Source: Methylophilaceae bacterium
GTDB taxonomy: Bacteria; Pseudomonadota; Gammaproteobacteria; Burkholderiales; Methylophilaceae
Length of the DNA stretch: 64,000 bases
Assembly: GCA_013141125.1 (NCBI GenBank)
Contig: JABFRO010000003.1
Coordinates: 399,514 to 463,513, forward strand
Reading direction: 5' to 3'
Shown: positions 33,668-43,868 of the stretch, one piece after another
How positions within the stretch are numbered: the stretch's first letter is position 1
Layout of the letters: the number at the start of each line of letters is the position of its first letter
Position numbers and translations under genes: made by a program
The notes under the pieces: model-generated
Database searches by the model: none
What the model was told of the DNA's origin: nothing
The model's input: only the letters and a program-made list of their open reading frames with translations

Positions 33668-34052
33668 GCTATTCTCCTAAAAGAAAAGTTAAGTTAAATG
33701 CGTACAAAATGTACGCAGTGATAAGATTAAAAGAAGTAAGTGTAAAAATCCGTTAAATAAAACCAAATAAAACGTGAAGAAATACCAAATAATCCAAGTG
33801 GGTTTTGATGGGGTTACTATTAATTTTACGGATTGCTGCATGATGATTGTTGAGGTAAATAAAACACCTTCTTGCGATCAAAAATAATCGAATATAGTTG
33901 TCTGATGTCTATTAGCATGAGCAACTTATTTGATTTTTTACTTTTAGCAACGATTGCAGATATAGTTATCAGCACTTCGTTATCTGGTTTGGTGTTGTGT
34001 GACATCAACATGCCATTTGAATTGTAATTATGATGAAACAAAGAGTTTAATC
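33668..34052. other. Long intergenic region before the rtx gene
   Basis: A 385-base AT-rich space between the start of the RTX gene and the divergent DUF421 gene. It should contain both promoters. A frame of 71 codons on the reverse strand (33826-34041) is present, but it has AT-driven composition, no ribosome site and no recognisable domain, so it is not called as a gene. No strong hairpin or known operator was seen. Confidence 0.5.
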
Positions 34053-34538
34053 ATGTTGAATCTATCAGTCCCCTGGTGGGAATTAGTGCTGCGCAGTGTG
34101 GTGGTATTCGGGGTGTTATTGCTGTTGCTGCGGCTCACTGGTAAACGCCAGGTCGGTCAACTTGCGCCAAATGATCTGGTGTTATTGTTGATTCTTTCCA
34201 ATGCGGTACAAAATTCAATGAACGCGGGTGACAACTCGCTGATCGGTGGTTTGATTTCGGCGGTGACGTTGGTAGGTTTGAATTATATGGTGAGCAAGCT
34301 GGTGTTTAAAAGTCGGCAGGTCGAGCACTTTGTAGATGGTCAACCGCAAATACTCATTCGCAATGGCGTGTTGTTCGAGGCCATTCTTTCCAACGCCGGA
34401 ATTACCCGCGATGAACTTGACGGTGCGTTGCGGCAAAATGGTTGCAGCAGCCCGCAGGAAGTGCATTTGGCGATTCTGGAAACCAATGGATCCATCAGTG
34501 TATTGCAGCGTAAAACGAAAGTTGAGGAAATGCTTTGA
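34053..34538 (+). CDS. DUF421 (YetF-like) membrane protein
   Basis: A 161-residue DUF421 protein with three likely membrane helices at the N-terminus (LVLRSVVVFGVLLLLLRLTGKR, then LVLLLILSNAVQNSM and LIGGLISAVTLVGLNYMV). A cytoplasmic YetF-type domain follows (VDGQPQILIRNGVLFEAILSNAGITRDELDGALRQNG). The ATG at 34053 begins the hydrophobic domain; the open frame extends upstream to 33999 without support. A partial copy of its last 14 codons and following bases appears at 44234-44330. Function is unknown. Confidence 0.85.
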   Translation: MLNLSVPWWELVLRSVVVFGVLLLLLRLTGKRQVGQLAPNDLVLLLILSNAVQNSMNAGDNSLIGGLISAVTLVGLNYMVSKLVFKSRQVEHFVDGQPQILIRNGVLFEAILSNAGITRDELDGALRQNGCSSPQEVHLAILETNGSISVLQRKTKVEEML

Positions 34539-34645
34539 GCGGCCAGCGCTTCACAATGCACTGCGCCTTATAGCGAAAATCTTCGCATAAACTGGCCAGA
34601 AATGGCCATTCATTCATACCGCCTCGTTAATTTGGCAATTCACAG

Positions 34646-35347
34646 CTAGCCACGTATGAACCGGTAACCCACACTGGATTCGGTGATGATGTGCTTGGGT
34701 TGTGTGGGATGCTCTTCCAGCTTTTTTCGCAAATGCCCCATATACACGCGCACATAATGGGCATCTTCAATATGGGATGGCCCCCATACGGCTTTCAGAA
34801 GCTGTCTATGGGTCAGCACGCAGTCGGGATTGCTTACCAGATAAGCCAACAGACGGTATTCGATTGGAGTTAAATGCAGTAACTCACCGTCGCGTTCAAC
34901 GGTACGTTTTTGTATATCCATGCGGATTTTACCGAACTCGATGATAGGTTGAACTGTGTTGCTGCTCAACAAGCTGCGTCGCAGATGTGCTTTGACGCGC
35001 GCAATTAATTCTGCCGCGCCAAACGGCTTGGTCAGATAGTCATCGGCTCCTGCATCCAGCGCTCTGACCTTGTCGGCTTCCTCTGAACGTGCGGATAAAA
35101 CAATCACCGGTATTGGCGACCAGTTACGCAGGTCACGAATGAAATCCACGCCATCACCGTCCGGCAAACCCAGATCAAGAATAATCAGGTCTGGATGGCG
35201 CGTGCCGGCATCAATCAATCCGCGTTGCAGCGTTTCCGCGTCGTGCACAATGTACTCTTCCGCTTCGAGTGCCAGGCGCACAAAACGGCGAATTTGCGCT
35301 TCATCTTCCACCACAATCACAACGGGTTTTGGCGTATCGGAAATCAT
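34646..35347 (-). CDS. kdpE: Response regulator KdpE
   Basis: A 233-residue OmpR-family response regulator. The receiver domain has the acidic pair in VVEDEAQIRR, the phosphoacceptor Asp58 in IILDLGLPDGDG, the Ser of VLSARSEE and Lys of YLTKPFG. The C-terminal winged-helix (LTPIEYRLLAYLVSNPDCVLTHRQLLKAVWG) binds DNA. Its start follows the kdpD stop directly. It would receive phosphate from KdpD and activate kdpFABC transcription on potassium limitation or osmotic stress, probably through sites upstream of 43957. Confidence 0.93.
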   Translation of the reverse strand: MISDTPKPVVIVVEDEAQIRRFVRLALEAEEYIVHDAETLQRGLIDAGTRHPDLIILDLGLPDGDGVDFIRDLRNWSPIPVIVLSARSEEADKVRALDAGADDYLTKPFGAAELIARVKAHLRRSLLSSNTVQPIIEFGKIRMDIQKRTVERDGELLHLTPIEYRLLAYLVSNPDCVLTHRQLLKAVWGPSHIEDAHYVRVYMGHLRKKLEEHPTQPKHIITESSVGYRFIRG

Positions 35348-38038
35348 TTATGCTTCCGCTTCTATCACAGGCGGACTGCCTTTGGGCAGGGTAAAAACAA
35401 ATCGGGCACCCCCCGTACTCTTGTTTTCGGCATGAATATGGCCGCCGTGTGCTTCGATAATGGCGCGGCAAATCGCCAACCCCAGTCCGACCCCCGGCAG
35501 CGCATTTTCTTTCTGTCCGCGTTCAAATTTTTTGAAAATTTCCTCTTCCTTGCCTTTGGGCAGGCCGGGGCCATTGTCTTCCACCCAGATAATTACCTCA
35601 TATTCGGCGACGGAAGCGCCGATGCAGATTTCGCTTTCCTGCGGCGTATATTTCACCGCATTTTCCAGCAGGTTGCAGAATACACGTTCCATCAGTACCG
35701 CATCAATTTCCAGCAGCGGTAGATTCTGTTCCAGCTGCACCCTGACAGAGCGCAGGGCGAGCAGGCTGTTCATGGCGCGTAGCGAACTGCCCACGATTTC
35801 TTCCAATGGGCACCATTGAAGATTAAGCCGGATTTCTCCTGCCTGCAGGCGTGCCATATCCAGCAGATTATTGACTAATGCGGTCATGCGCATGGCTTCC
35901 GTGCGCATGGCAGAGGCAATTTCCAGCTGCTGTGCGCCGGGGGATGGTTTGACCAACGTCATGGAATCGGCCAGACCCACCAGCACACTGAGCGGGGTGC
36001 GCAAATCGTGGGAAATAGCGGAAAGCAGCGAATTGCGTAGATGTTCTGACTCCATTTTAAGCGTGGTGGATTGGGCTATTTCCACGTAATGAATACGTTC
36101 CAGCGCGATGGCGATTAATCGGGCAAAGGTTTCCAATAATCGTCTTTGCTCCGGTGTCATCAGATGTTTGGGATCAACGGCTTCAAATGCAAACACGCCA
36201 CGCACGCGCATCGGTGCCTTGAGTGGCAAATACAGCACCGGGCTGCCGGGCAGGGTGTCCGTGCCATTGCCCGCCGCTGCTTCATGATCGAATGCCCACT
36301 GCGCAATACCTGCATCAATCACCGGCAGTTTGGAGGTGGCGGCCAGTGGTACTTTCAAATGATCTTCAAGGTCGGCCAGCAGGATGGAAGCCTTGGCAGC
36401 AAATTGCGATTCGATAAAACGCCCGCAGATTTCGGCAATCTGTTCCGGCAACAGTGCCCCGGACAGATCGCGCGACATTTCATACAGCGCCCGTACCCGC
36501 GTTTCGCGGCTGCTGGCAATAATCACCTGATGTTTAAGACCCGCCGTAAGCTGGCCGGTAATCAGGCCAACCGCCAGCATGATGACAAAAGTCATCAGAT
36601 ACTGCACATCGCTAACCGCAAACGACAGGCGTGGCGGAACATAAAAGAAATCGAAAGCGCCTACACCCAGAAATGAAGCCAATATCGCCGGGCCACGGCC
36701 AAATTTCAGCGCGACAAATACCACCATCAATAGAAACAGCATGACGATATTGGAAAGTTCAAAAATTGTATGCAATGGCGCGGCAAGCAAGGTAACGACG
36801 GCACAGGCGATAATCGCCATGATGTAACCGCGCCAGCCTTTTTCCATGCGCTCTACCTGCTGCTGAAACGGAGACCAGCTTTGGTCGCGGCTATCATGTT
36901 CATCGGCCCGGGATACCTGCACCACATCCAGGTCGGGTGCGTGCGCGCCGACTCTTTCGGTAAATGAACGCCGCCAGGGTAACCAGTTTCGAGGATGATC
37001 CCGACCCGCTATCAGTATGGAAAGATTATGCTGCCGCGCATAGCGTATAGCGGTTTCACAGGCATCGCCACCGGCCAAACTGGCGGTTTCGGCACCCATA
37101 TCCTGCGCCAGTTTCAGGGTCTTGAGTATGAGTTCACGTTTGCTGTCCGCTAGCCCCTGCAATTCCGGTGTTTCGATATATATGGCATGCCAGGGTACGT
37201 CCAGCAGACCGGCCAAACGTGCGGCACTGCGTACTATGCGGTCACCTCCGGCACCGGCACCTATGCAGGCCAGAATGGACTCTCTGGCCTTCCATACCGA
37301 AGATACCGCCTGCTCGTGCCGGTATTGCTGCATCTCCACATCCACTCGGTCAGCGGTGCGGCGCAGAGCCAGCTCGCGCAGGGCAATCAGGTTACCCTTG
37401 CGAAAAAAATTCTGAATGGCACGCTCGGCCTGTTGCGGCAAATAGACCTTGCCTTCCTTGAGCCGCTGCAGCAGCTCATCTGGCGGCAAATCCACCAGCA
37501 CCACTTCATCCGCTGTCTCGAAAATACGGTCGGGAATGGTCTCCCAAACATTGATACCGGTAATGCCGCTCACCACATCATTCAGCGTTTCCAGATGCTG
37601 CACATTTATGGTGGAATACACATCCATGCCGGCACCAAGCAGCTCTTCCACATCCTGCCAACGTTTGGGATGACGCGAACCCTGCACATTGGAATGCGCC
37701 AGTTCATCCACCAGTATCAGCTCCGGCTTGCGCTGCAACGCCCCGTCCAGATCAAACTCCTGCAATACCCGGTCACGATAGGGAATTTCCCGAAGCGGCA
37801 ACAACTCCAGCCCCTCCACCATGGCCTGCGTTTCCCTGCGACCATGCGTTTCCACCACGCCAACCACGACATCCACCCCCTGCGCACGCAACTGCCGCGC
37901 AGCGGCGAGCATGGCGTAAGTTTTGCCCACCCCGGCAGAAGCGCCGAAAAACAGCTTCAACTTGCCGCGCCGCGCTTTCTCTTCCGCACGCTGCACTTTT
38001 TCCAGCAATTCATCGGGGTTGGGGCGTTGATCAGTCAT
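35348..38038 (-). CDS. kdpD: Sensor histidine kinase KdpD
   Basis: An 896-residue sensor kinase. The N-terminal KdpD domain has Walker A GASAGVGKTYAM near residue 32 and Walker B LILVDELAHSN, a USP-like domain follows (about residues 250-370), then the four-helix DUF4118 membrane domain (IIACAVVTLLAAPLHTIFEL and next segments), a GAF domain and the kinase with SAISHDLRTPLSVLVGLAD for His autophosphorylation. The ATP-binding DNGPGLP and GVGLGLAIC motifs are present. It is separated from kdpC by a RAYT gene and a small gene, whereas it is normally adjacent. Confidence 0.93.
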   Translation of the reverse strand: MTDQRPNPDELLEKVQRAEEKARRGKLKLFFGASAGVGKTYAMLAAARQLRAQGVDVVVGVVETHGRRETQAMVEGLELLPLREIPYRDRVLQEFDLDGALQRKPELILVDELAHSNVQGSRHPKRWQDVEELLGAGMDVYSTINVQHLETLNDVVSGITGINVWETIPDRIFETADEVVLVDLPPDELLQRLKEGKVYLPQQAERAIQNFFRKGNLIALRELALRRTADRVDVEMQQYRHEQAVSSVWKARESILACIGAGAGGDRIVRSAARLAGLLDVPWHAIYIETPELQGLADSKRELILKTLKLAQDMGAETASLAGGDACETAIRYARQHNLSILIAGRDHPRNWLPWRRSFTERVGAHAPDLDVVQVSRADEHDSRDQSWSPFQQQVERMEKGWRGYIMAIIACAVVTLLAAPLHTIFELSNIVMLFLLMVVFVALKFGRGPAILASFLGVGAFDFFYVPPRLSFAVSDVQYLMTFVIMLAVGLITGQLTAGLKHQVIIASSRETRVRALYEMSRDLSGALLPEQIAEICGRFIESQFAAKASILLADLEDHLKVPLAATSKLPVIDAGIAQWAFDHEAAAGNGTDTLPGSPVLYLPLKAPMRVRGVFAFEAVDPKHLMTPEQRRLLETFARLIAIALERIHYVEIAQSTTLKMESEHLRNSLLSAISHDLRTPLSVLVGLADSMTLVKPSPGAQQLEIASAMRTEAMRMTALVNNLLDMARLQAGEIRLNLQWCPLEEIVGSSLRAMNSLLALRSVRVQLEQNLPLLEIDAVLMERVFCNLLENAVKYTPQESEICIGASVAEYEVIIWVEDNGPGLPKGKEEEIFKKFERGQKENALPGVGLGLAICRAIIEAHGGHIHAENKSTGGARFVFTLPKGSPPVIEAEA

Positions 38039-38081
38039 GGAATTGGTTTAAGTGATTTTAGGGTGTGTGACTTCATCCAAG

Positions 38082-38111
38082 GTAGGGCGGATGAACGTAG
38101 CGTTATCCGCC
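38082..38111 (+). repeat. REP palindrome at the RAYT 3' end
   Basis: GTAGG head followed by the stem GGCGGAT...ATCCGCC (38086-38111). It is the first of two REPs in inverted orientation enclosing the RAYT gene. The RAYT stop codon TAA (38103-38105 on the reverse strand) lies inside this palindrome. Confidence 0.8.
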
Positions 38112-38642
38112 GTAAGCTTCGCCCGCATCCATCTCTATTTCACCATCCCCCGCCCAGTCCGCCGGGTAAATCCCAGCTTCAAGCAAACGATGAAACGAGG
38201 AATACGGCCAATCCACCACGCGTTTAACCAAGCCGTGTTTCAATGGATTGACATGCAAATAATCCATATGCGCCGCATAATCGAGTTCATCACGTATCGT
38301 ATGCTCCCAGTAACGGCGTTGCCAGATGCCACGCTCACCCTTGGCCAAACGCACAGCAGAAAGCCTCTCGGTTTTGGGGACGGATTTTGCAAAAGCGATT
38401 TTGATGGCTTTCCAGCGGTAGGCGTAATCGGCATCTCCGGCAGGCAAAGTCCAAACGCAATGCATGTGTTCTGGCAATACCACCCAGCCGTCGATGTGAA
38501 ACGGTTGTTTTCGCCGCACCATGCGCACCGCTTCTCGCAACTTGTCAATTTCTTCCACCAGCAGACGGGAACGGCGTTCCAGCAGATTTACGGTAAAGAA
38601 ATAAGTGCCGCCGGGGACACGATTGCGACGATAGTCAGACAT
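38103..38642 (-). CDS. REP-associated tyrosine transposase (RAYT)
   Basis: A 179-residue Y1/HUH-type transposase. The HUH metal motif is HMH at residues 59-61 (LPEHMHCVW), the conserved WQRRYWEHTIRDE segment follows, and the nucleophile is Tyr128 in YLHVNP. Flanking inverted REP palindromes (38082-38111 and 38684-38716) mark it as a RAYT that propagates REPs rather than a mobile IS200-type element. It begins three bases after the stop of a small membrane-protein gene and lies between kdpC and kdpD, on the same strand as the kdp genes. It may be transcribed with kdp, possibly by read-through. Confidence 0.9.
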   Translation of the reverse strand: MSDYRRNRVPGGTYFFTVNLLERRSRLLVEEIDKLREAVRMVRRKQPFHIDGWVVLPEHMHCVWTLPAGDADYAYRWKAIKIAFAKSVPKTERLSAVRLAKGERGIWQRRYWEHTIRDELDYAAHMDYLHVNPLKHGLVKRVVDWPYSSFHRLLEAGIYPADWAGDGEIEMDAGEAYGG

Positions 38643-38645
38643 GCG

Positions 38646-38999
38646 TTAATGAGGCCGTAATGCGTGGGTGGAGAGATCACATGCGCCGGATAACGCTACG
38701 CTCATCCGGCCTACGCGAGCTTCTGCAATAAAATAATCACGAATTACCATAACCGTGAGCATAGTGAAAAAAGCAACCATTGCTAAAAATAGGTTATACC
38801 AACTAGCATGTAAAAAGTGAGTAATAGCTGCTGTTATTTGTTCTTTGGGTTGTGATGCGAATACTGTTACTGAAGCTGTAAATGAACCCCCTGCCAAAAT
38901 AAAAGCATAATTGGCTAATTGAGTTGCTCTGTTGCGATTGTCTTTTTGGTGGTCATTAAAACTCTCCACTGCTTTTCTTTTCGCTTCTGCCTCTGACAT
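38646..38999 (-). CDS. Small two-helix membrane protein with REP-derived C-terminus
   Basis: A 117-residue hypothetical protein. It begins with a charged helix (SEAEAKRKAVESFNDHQKDNRNR), then two likely membrane segments (ANYAFILAGGSFTASVTVFA and WYNLFLAMVAFFTMLTVMVI) and a tail (RVGRMSVALSGACDLSTHALRPH). The tail is encoded by the REP palindrome at 38684-38716 and the bases after it, so the original C-terminus has probably been replaced by REP insertion. It lies between kdpC and the RAYT gene. No family or function was recognised. Confidence 0.55.
   Translation of the reverse strand: MSEAEAKRKAVESFNDHQKDNRNRATQLANYAFILAGGSFTASVTVFASQPKEQITAAITHFLHASWYNLFLAMVAFFTMLTVMVIRDYFIAEARVGRMSVALSGACDLSTHALRPH
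38684..38716 (-). repeat. REP palindrome between small membrane protein and RAYT
   Basis: Stem GCCGGAT (38685-38691)...ATCCGGC (38704-38710) followed by CTACG, the reverse complement of the GTAGG head. It is inverted with respect to the REP at 38082-38111, and the pair flanks the RAYT. It also supplies the last codons of the small membrane-protein gene. Confidence 0.8.
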
Positions 39000-39009
39000 A
39001 AATTGCCTT

Positions 39010-39276
39010 ACGTAAAGTAGACCCCAATAAAGAACTTAATCTTTTATTGGAGAAGGTTGTTATGTTTATGATTTGAAACAAAATCCAAATTGATTCAAGG
39101 CTCAATGAATTTTATTAAGCCTGAACTTTAACAGGATTTTGATTATGTGGTTATGACGGCATCACATCCGATGCCTGCTTTTTCATTGTATTAGCCATTG
39201 CCTCGAAATGCCCGTCTATTGCGGCTTTCAGGCCATGCATCACAACAATGAATGCGAGTGCACACATGAGGGACAC
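39010..39276. repeat. Copy 1 of a dispersed intergenic block
   Basis: A 40-base segment ACGTAAAGTAGACCCC... (39010-39050) contains a CCAATAAA/TTTATTGG palindrome and recurs at 62751-62792. Further blocks (about 39166-39200 and 39196-39264) recur near 62918-62956 and 63168-63226 in the same order. On the reverse strand the second block is a 37-codon frame, GTG 39276 to TGA 39163-39165 (with AFIVV...GLKAAIDGHFEAM), directly after kdpC with an AGGGAG upstream; the other copy gives AFIVVANALKVPMDRHF. It fills the 298-base gap between kdpC and the small membrane-protein gene. Confidence 0.55.
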
Positions 39277-39297
39277 GTTCACAGCTCCCTGAACATT

Positions 39298-39870
39298 TCA
39301 ATGTAGCGCATCCAGCGCCAGATTCAGCGCCAGCACATTGACTCGCGGTTCACCAAATATGCGAAATTGGCGACCTTCGGTATGTTGAAGAACCAGCTGG
39401 CGAATCTGTTTGGGAGCCAAGTGACGTACCTTGGCGACACGTTCAATTTGATATTCCGCTGCCGCCGGACTGATATGCGGATCCAGTCCACTGGCGGAAG
39501 CGGTCACCAAATCAATAGGCACCGCTTTGCTGTTGCTTGGATCAGCGGCTTTCAGTGCGGCGATACGCGCTTTTACCGCATCGGCCAGCGCCGGATTGAG
39601 CGGCCCCTGATTGGAGCCGCCGGAAGCGGCTGCGTTATTGGGATAGGGGCTGGTAGCTGACGGTCTGCCCCAGAAATATTGCGGGCCGGTGAAATTCTGG
39701 CCGATCAGCGTGGAGCCGATGGGCTTGCCATCCTTTTCCAGCACACTGCCACTGGCTGCCGATGGAAATAGCGTTTTGGCGATCCCGGTGACTGCCAGCG
39801 GATAAATGACACCTGTCACGATGGACAGCAGTACAAACAAGGTAATTGCGGGACGTATTATGGTTTTCAT
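39298..39870 (-). CDS. kdpC: Potassium-transporting ATPase subunit KdpC
   Basis: A 190-residue KdpC. An N-terminal membrane helix ([25 protein letters not shown]) anchors a periplasmic domain with the family blocks [63 protein letters not shown] and the [13 protein letters not shown] segment. KdpC assembles with KdpA and KdpB and stabilises the high-affinity potassium pump. It starts 14 bases after the kdpB stop in the normal operon order. Confidence 0.93.
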   Translation of the reverse strand: MKTIIRPAITLFVLLSIVTGVIYPLAVTGIAKTLFPSAASGSVLEKDGKPIGSTLIGQNFTGPQYFWGRPSATSPYPNNAAASGGSNQGPLNPALADAVKARIAALKAADPSNSKAVPIDLVTASASGLDPHISPAAAEYQIERVAKVRHLAPKQIRQLVLQHTEGRQFRIFGEPRVNVLALNLALDALH

Positions 39871-39884
39871 GATGGTTCCTTATC

Positions 39885-41984
39885 TCAGGCCAGACCAGTG
39901 ACGGCAATCAGCATGTCAATCAGCTTGATGCCTATAAACGGCACGATGACACCGCCCGCCCCGTAGATCGCCAGATTGCGGCGCAACAGCACGGCAGCGC
40001 CCAGTGGCCGGTATTGCACCCCCTTCAGCGCCAGCGGAATCAGGAAAATGATGATGAGCGCGTTGAAAATAACGGCGGACATAATGGCTGAGGCCGGACT
40101 TCCCAAGCCCATGACGTTAAGCGCGGAAAGTTGTGGGTAGGTGCTAACGAAAGCCGCCGGGATGATGGCGAAATATTTGGCAATGTCGTTGGCAATGCTG
40201 AAAGTGGTGAGCGAGCCGCGCGTCATCAGCATCTGTTTGCCGGTTTCCACAATTTCGATCAGTTTGGTGGGGTTGGAATCAAGATCCACCATATTGCCCG
40301 CCTCCTTGGCGGCCTGCGTGCCGGTATTCATCGCCACCGCTACATCGGCTTGTGCCAGCGCGGGTGCATCATTGGTGCCGTCGCCTGTCATTGCGACCAG
40401 ACGGCCTTCAGACTGGTGCTGACGGATCAGCGCCAGCTTGGCTTCCGGCGTGGCTTCGGCAAGAAAATCATCGACCCCGGCTTCAGCGGCGATGGCAGCA
40501 GCGGTAAGCCGATTATCGCCGGTGACCATTACCGTCTTGATACCCATGCGGCGCAGTTCGGCGAAGCGCTCCTTGATGCCGCCCTTGACCACATCCTTCA
40601 GCTCAATCACGCCCAGCACCGTGGTGCCATCGGCGACTACCAGCGGTGTACTGCCGCGCCGTGCGGCATCTTCCACCAGGAGTGCAACCTGTTTGGGAAA
40701 AATGCCGCCCAGTGTTTCCACATGCTGGCGGATGGCTTCAGCGGCACCTTTGCGTATCTGACGAAAGCCCTCATCTTTGCGCTCTCCCTCCAAATGAGAG
40801 GGTAGATTGACACCGCTCATGCGCGTATGTGCCGAGAAATGCACAAAGGTCGCTTCCAGCGCATGTATGTCGCGCTCGCGCAGATTGAATTTTTGTTTGG
40901 CCAGCACCACGATGCTGCGGCCTTCCGGCGTTTCATCGGCCAGCGAGGAAAGCTGGGCGGCATCGGCCAATGCCGCTTCGGTGACTCCCTGCGCCGGGAG
41001 AAAGGCCGCCGCCTGACGATTACCCAGGGTAATGGTGCCGGTTTTATCCAGCAGCAACACGTCCACGTCACCGGCGGCTTCCACTGCGCGCCCGGAGGTG
41101 GCAATCACATTGGCCTGCATCAAACGGCTCATGCCCGCCACGCCAATGGCGGAAAGTAGCCCGGCAATGGTGGTGGGAATCAAACACACCAGCAGCGCGA
41201 TCAGGGTGGTGATGTTGACCGGCGTACCGCTGCCTGCGGCGTTTACACTGAAAATGGAATATGGCAACAAGGTGACGGTGACACCCAGAAACACGATGGT
41301 CAGCGCCACCAGCAAGATAGTCAGCGCAATTTCGTTAGGCGTTTTTTGACGCTTGGCGTTTTCTACCATGGCGATCATGCGGTCAACGAAAGTTTCACCC
41401 GGATTGACGCTGACGCGGACGATTATCCAGTCCGACAATACACGCGTGCCACCGGTGACGGCGGAAAAATCACCGCCAGATTCGCGGATCACCGGTGCAG
41501 ATTCGCCGGTGATGGCGGACTCGTCCACACTGGCGACACCTTCGATCACATCGCCGTCTGCCGGGATGACTTCACCAGTATCCACCCGAATCACGTCACC
41601 CTTGCGCAAATCGGTGGCAGGTACCGTATGCCAGACCGAATCGGCCTTGGGGGCTTGCAGCTTTTTGGCCCAGGATTGCTGCTTCAGGCTGCGTAGTGAA
41701 GCCGCTTGCGCCTTGCTGCGGCCTTCTGCCAGTGCCTCGGCAAAATTGGCAAACAGCACTGTGAACCATAGCCATAAGGACACTGCCAGAATGAATCCGG
41801 CGGGTGCCTCGCCGTGGCTACCCAGTGCTTGAAACCATAGCAGGGTGGTCAGGATGCTGCCCACATATACCACGAACATGACAGGATTGCGCCATTGGAT
41901 ATTTGGTGCGAGTTTTTTGAAGGATTCGACAATCGCCGGTTTAACCAGCACAGGATCGAACAGGGTAAAAGTTTTACGTGACAT
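39885..41984 (-). CDS. kdpB: Potassium-transporting P-type ATPase subunit KdpB
   Basis: A 699-residue P-type ATPase. It has TGES (ITGESAPV) in the actuator domain, the phosphorylation motif [13 protein letters not shown]-type nucleotide-binding residues and the hinge [21 protein letters not shown]. Membrane helix segments flank these. The ATG at 41984 has an AAGGAGAAATTC ribosome site; the frame upstream to 42095 lies mostly inside the end of kdpA. It hydrolyses ATP to energise potassium uptake by KdpA. Confidence 0.95.
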   Translation of the reverse strand: MSRKTFTLFDPVLVKPAIVESFKKLAPNIQWRNPVMFVVYVGSILTTLLWFQALGSHGEAPAGFILAVSLWLWFTVLFANFAEALAEGRSKAQAASLRSLKQQSWAKKLQAPKADSVWHTVPATDLRKGDVIRVDTGEVIPADGDVIEGVASVDESAITGESAPVIRESGGDFSAVTGGTRVLSDWIIVRVSVNPGETFVDRMIAMVENAKRQKTPNEIALTILLVALTIVFLGVTVTLLPYSIFSVNAAGSGTPVNITTLIALLVCLIPTTIAGLLSAIGVAGMSRLMQANVIATSGRAVEAAGDVDVLLLDKTGTITLGNRQAAAFLPAQGVTEAALADAAQLSSLADETPEGRSIVVLAKQKFNLRERDIHALEATFVHFSAHTRMSGVNLPSHLEGERKDEGFRQIRKGAAEAIRQHVETLGGIFPKQVALLVEDAARRGSTPLVVADGTTVLGVIELKDVVKGGIKERFAELRRMGIKTVMVTGDNRLTAAAIAAEAGVDDFLAEATPEAKLALIRQHQSEGRLVAMTGDGTNDAPALAQADVAVAMNTGTQAAKEAGNMVDLDSNPTKLIEIVETGKQMLMTRGSLTTFSIANDIAKYFAIIPAAFVSTYPQLSALNVMGLGSPASAIMSAVIFNALIIIFLIPLALKGVQYRPLGAAVLLRRNLAIYGAGGVIVPFIGIKLIDMLIAVTGLA

Positions 41985-42006
41985 GAATTTCTCCTTGAAC
42001 CCTATT

Positions 42007-43779
42007 TCACTTCCACAGCACCAGATGCTCAACCATAGAGCCGAGTGCCAGTGCAGGAACATAGTTAAGCAAGCCGACCAGCAACACCACCCCAATCAGC
42101 AGGCCTACGAACAGCGGGCCGTGCGTGGGCAGGGTGCCGGATGTGACCGCGATGCGTTTTTTTGCCGCCAGCGCACCGGCCAGGGCCAGTACCGGCACGA
42201 TGACACCGAAGCGCCCGAACCACATGGCGACAGCCAGCAACACGTTGTAGAACGGTGTGTTGGCGGAAAGTCCGGCGAAGGCGCTGCCGTTATTGTTGGC
42301 GGCAGAAGTCAGCGCATACAGGATTTCAGAGAAGCCATGCGCACCCGGATTGGCAATACCGGCACGGCCCGCCTCTGTCATCACCGCCACGGCGGTGCCA
42401 GCCAGCACCAGCAGCGGTGTGACGAGAATGGCGATGGACACCATTTTCATCTCGAAAGCGCCAATTTTCTTGCCTAGATACTCCGGGGTGCGGCCTATCA
42501 TCAGCCCGGCGATAAACACCGCCATGATGGCGAACACCAGCATGCCGTAAAGCCCAGACCCGACACCGCCGAACACCACTTCACCCAATTGCATGGAGGC
42601 TAGCGGAATCAGTCCGCCCAGTGGGGTGAAGGAATCATGCATGGCATTCACCGCGCCGCAGGAGGCCAGCGTGGTAATGGTGGCAAACAGACCGGAATCC
42701 GCAATGCCGAAGCGGGTTTCCTTGCCTTCCATATTGCCCAGGGTGGAATCAACGCCGAGACTGGTCAACAGCGGATTGCCTTGCTGCTCAAAAGTCATTG
42801 CGCCCACGGCAAACACGAGGAAGATGATCGACATGGCGGCAAAGATGGTCCAGCCCTGACGCGGGTCGCCCGCCATACGGCCGAAGGTAATGCAGAGCGC
42901 ACCGGGAATCAGAAAAATGCTCAACATTTGTAGAAAATTGGTCAGTGGGGTGGGGTTCTCGAACGGATGCGCCGAGTTGGCGTTGAAGAAACCGCCGCCA
43001 TTGGTACCCAGCATCTTGATCGCTTCCTGCGAGGCTACCGACCCCATCGGCAAAGACTGGGTTTGCGTGGTCGCGGGTTCCGTCACGGCATTGCCTTTTT
43101 CGTCCTTGAGCGGCTGGCCTGCGGCATCGAGTTTGGGTGTGTCGTATTGCGTGGCCTCCACTGTCGTCACATCCTTGTAGGCATCAAAATTCTGGATGAC
43201 ACCCTGGCTCACCAGAAACACGGCAAATAGCAGCGCAAGCGGCAATAGCAGGTAAAGCGTGACCCTCGTCAAGTCCACCCACACATTGCCGATGGTAGCA
43301 GCCGTGTGGCGAACAAAACCGCGTATCAGCGCAATCACCACCACAATACCGGTGGCGGCAGAGAGAAAGTTCTGTACCGCCAGCCCGAGCATTTGTGTGA
43401 GATAACTCATGGTGGATTCGCCGCTATAGCCTTGCCAGTTGGTGTTGGTAACAAAGCTGATCGCCGTGTTGAACGAGGAATCCGGACTGACGCTGGCCAT
43501 CTGCTGCGGATTGAGCGGCAGCCAGAGTTGCAGACGTTGCAAGGCATACACCGCCAGCACACCCAACAGATTGAAGAACAGGAGAGCAAGTGCATAGTTG
43601 AGCCAGCCCATTTCCTCGTCTTTTTTAATGCCACAGACGCGATAGAGAGCGGCTTCCAAGCCCGAGGCAAAACTTAACCGACCTTCCATCACGTGGGCGA
43701 TATAAAGGCCTAGCGGTTTAACCAGCAACAACAGAGCGAGAAAATAAACACCGAGTAGAGTCCAGGCGTGATGGCTCAT
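42007..43779 (-). CDS. kdpA: Potassium-transporting ATPase subunit KdpA
   Basis: A 590-residue channel-like subunit with about ten helices and the selectivity-filter segments of the SKT superfamily: [52 protein letters not shown] and [18 protein letters not shown]. Its first codon overlaps the kdpF stop (ATGA-type overlap). The length is normal for the family. It forms the selective potassium pathway of the pump. Confidence 0.95.
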   Translation of the reverse strand: MSHHAWTLLGVYFLALLLLVKPLGLYIAHVMEGRLSFASGLEAALYRVCGIKKDEEMGWLNYALALLFFNLLGVLAVYALQRLQLWLPLNPQQMASVSPDSSFNTAISFVTNTNWQGYSGESTMSYLTQMLGLAVQNFLSAATGIVVVIALIRGFVRHTAATIGNVWVDLTRVTLYLLLPLALLFAVFLVSQGVIQNFDAYKDVTTVEATQYDTPKLDAAGQPLKDEKGNAVTEPATTQTQSLPMGSVASQEAIKMLGTNGGGFFNANSAHPFENPTPLTNFLQMLSIFLIPGALCITFGRMAGDPRQGWTIFAAMSIIFLVFAVGAMTFEQQGNPLLTSLGVDSTLGNMEGKETRFGIADSGLFATITTLASCGAVNAMHDSFTPLGGLIPLASMQLGEVVFGGVGSGLYGMLVFAIMAVFIAGLMIGRTPEYLGKKIGAFEMKMVSIAILVTPLLVLAGTAVAVMTEAGRAGIANPGAHGFSEILYALTSAANNNGSAFAGLSANTPFYNVLLAVAMWFGRFGVIVPVLALAGALAAKKRIAVTSGTLPTHGPLFVGLLIGVVLLVGLLNYVPALALGSMVEHLVLWK

Positions 43780-43868
43780 GAGAAGTCCTCCGGGTGAAAC
43801 AGAGCCGCAATCAGATAGATTAGCAAGCCGGCGGCAACAAGACCGCTAATGAGAGTGAGCCAGTTCAT
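43776..43868 (-). CDS. kdpF: Potassium-transporting ATPase accessory subunit KdpF
   Basis: A 30-residue single-helix peptide ([23 protein letters not shown]) that stabilises the KdpFABC complex. It starts at ATG 43868 with GGGAGG upstream and its TGA overlaps the kdpA start. The length and the [15 protein letters not shown] end are characteristic. It overlaps the previous small ORF by four bases. Confidence 0.9.
   Translation of the reverse strand: MNWLTLISGLVAAGLLIYLIAALFHPEDFS

Noticed and set aside
33826..34041. 71-codon reverse frame before the DUF421 gene
   Set aside because: AT-rich region, no ribosome site and no family resemblance.
35195..35722. 175-codon forward frame opposite KdpD/KdpE
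   Set aside because: Lies antisense over two real genes and shows no homology.
37187..38227. 346-codon open frame on the forward strand opposite kdpD
   Set aside because: It is antisense to the well-supported kdpD and to the REP and RAYT end, is rich in His, Gln and Arg as expected for the complement of a coding strand, and has no domain.
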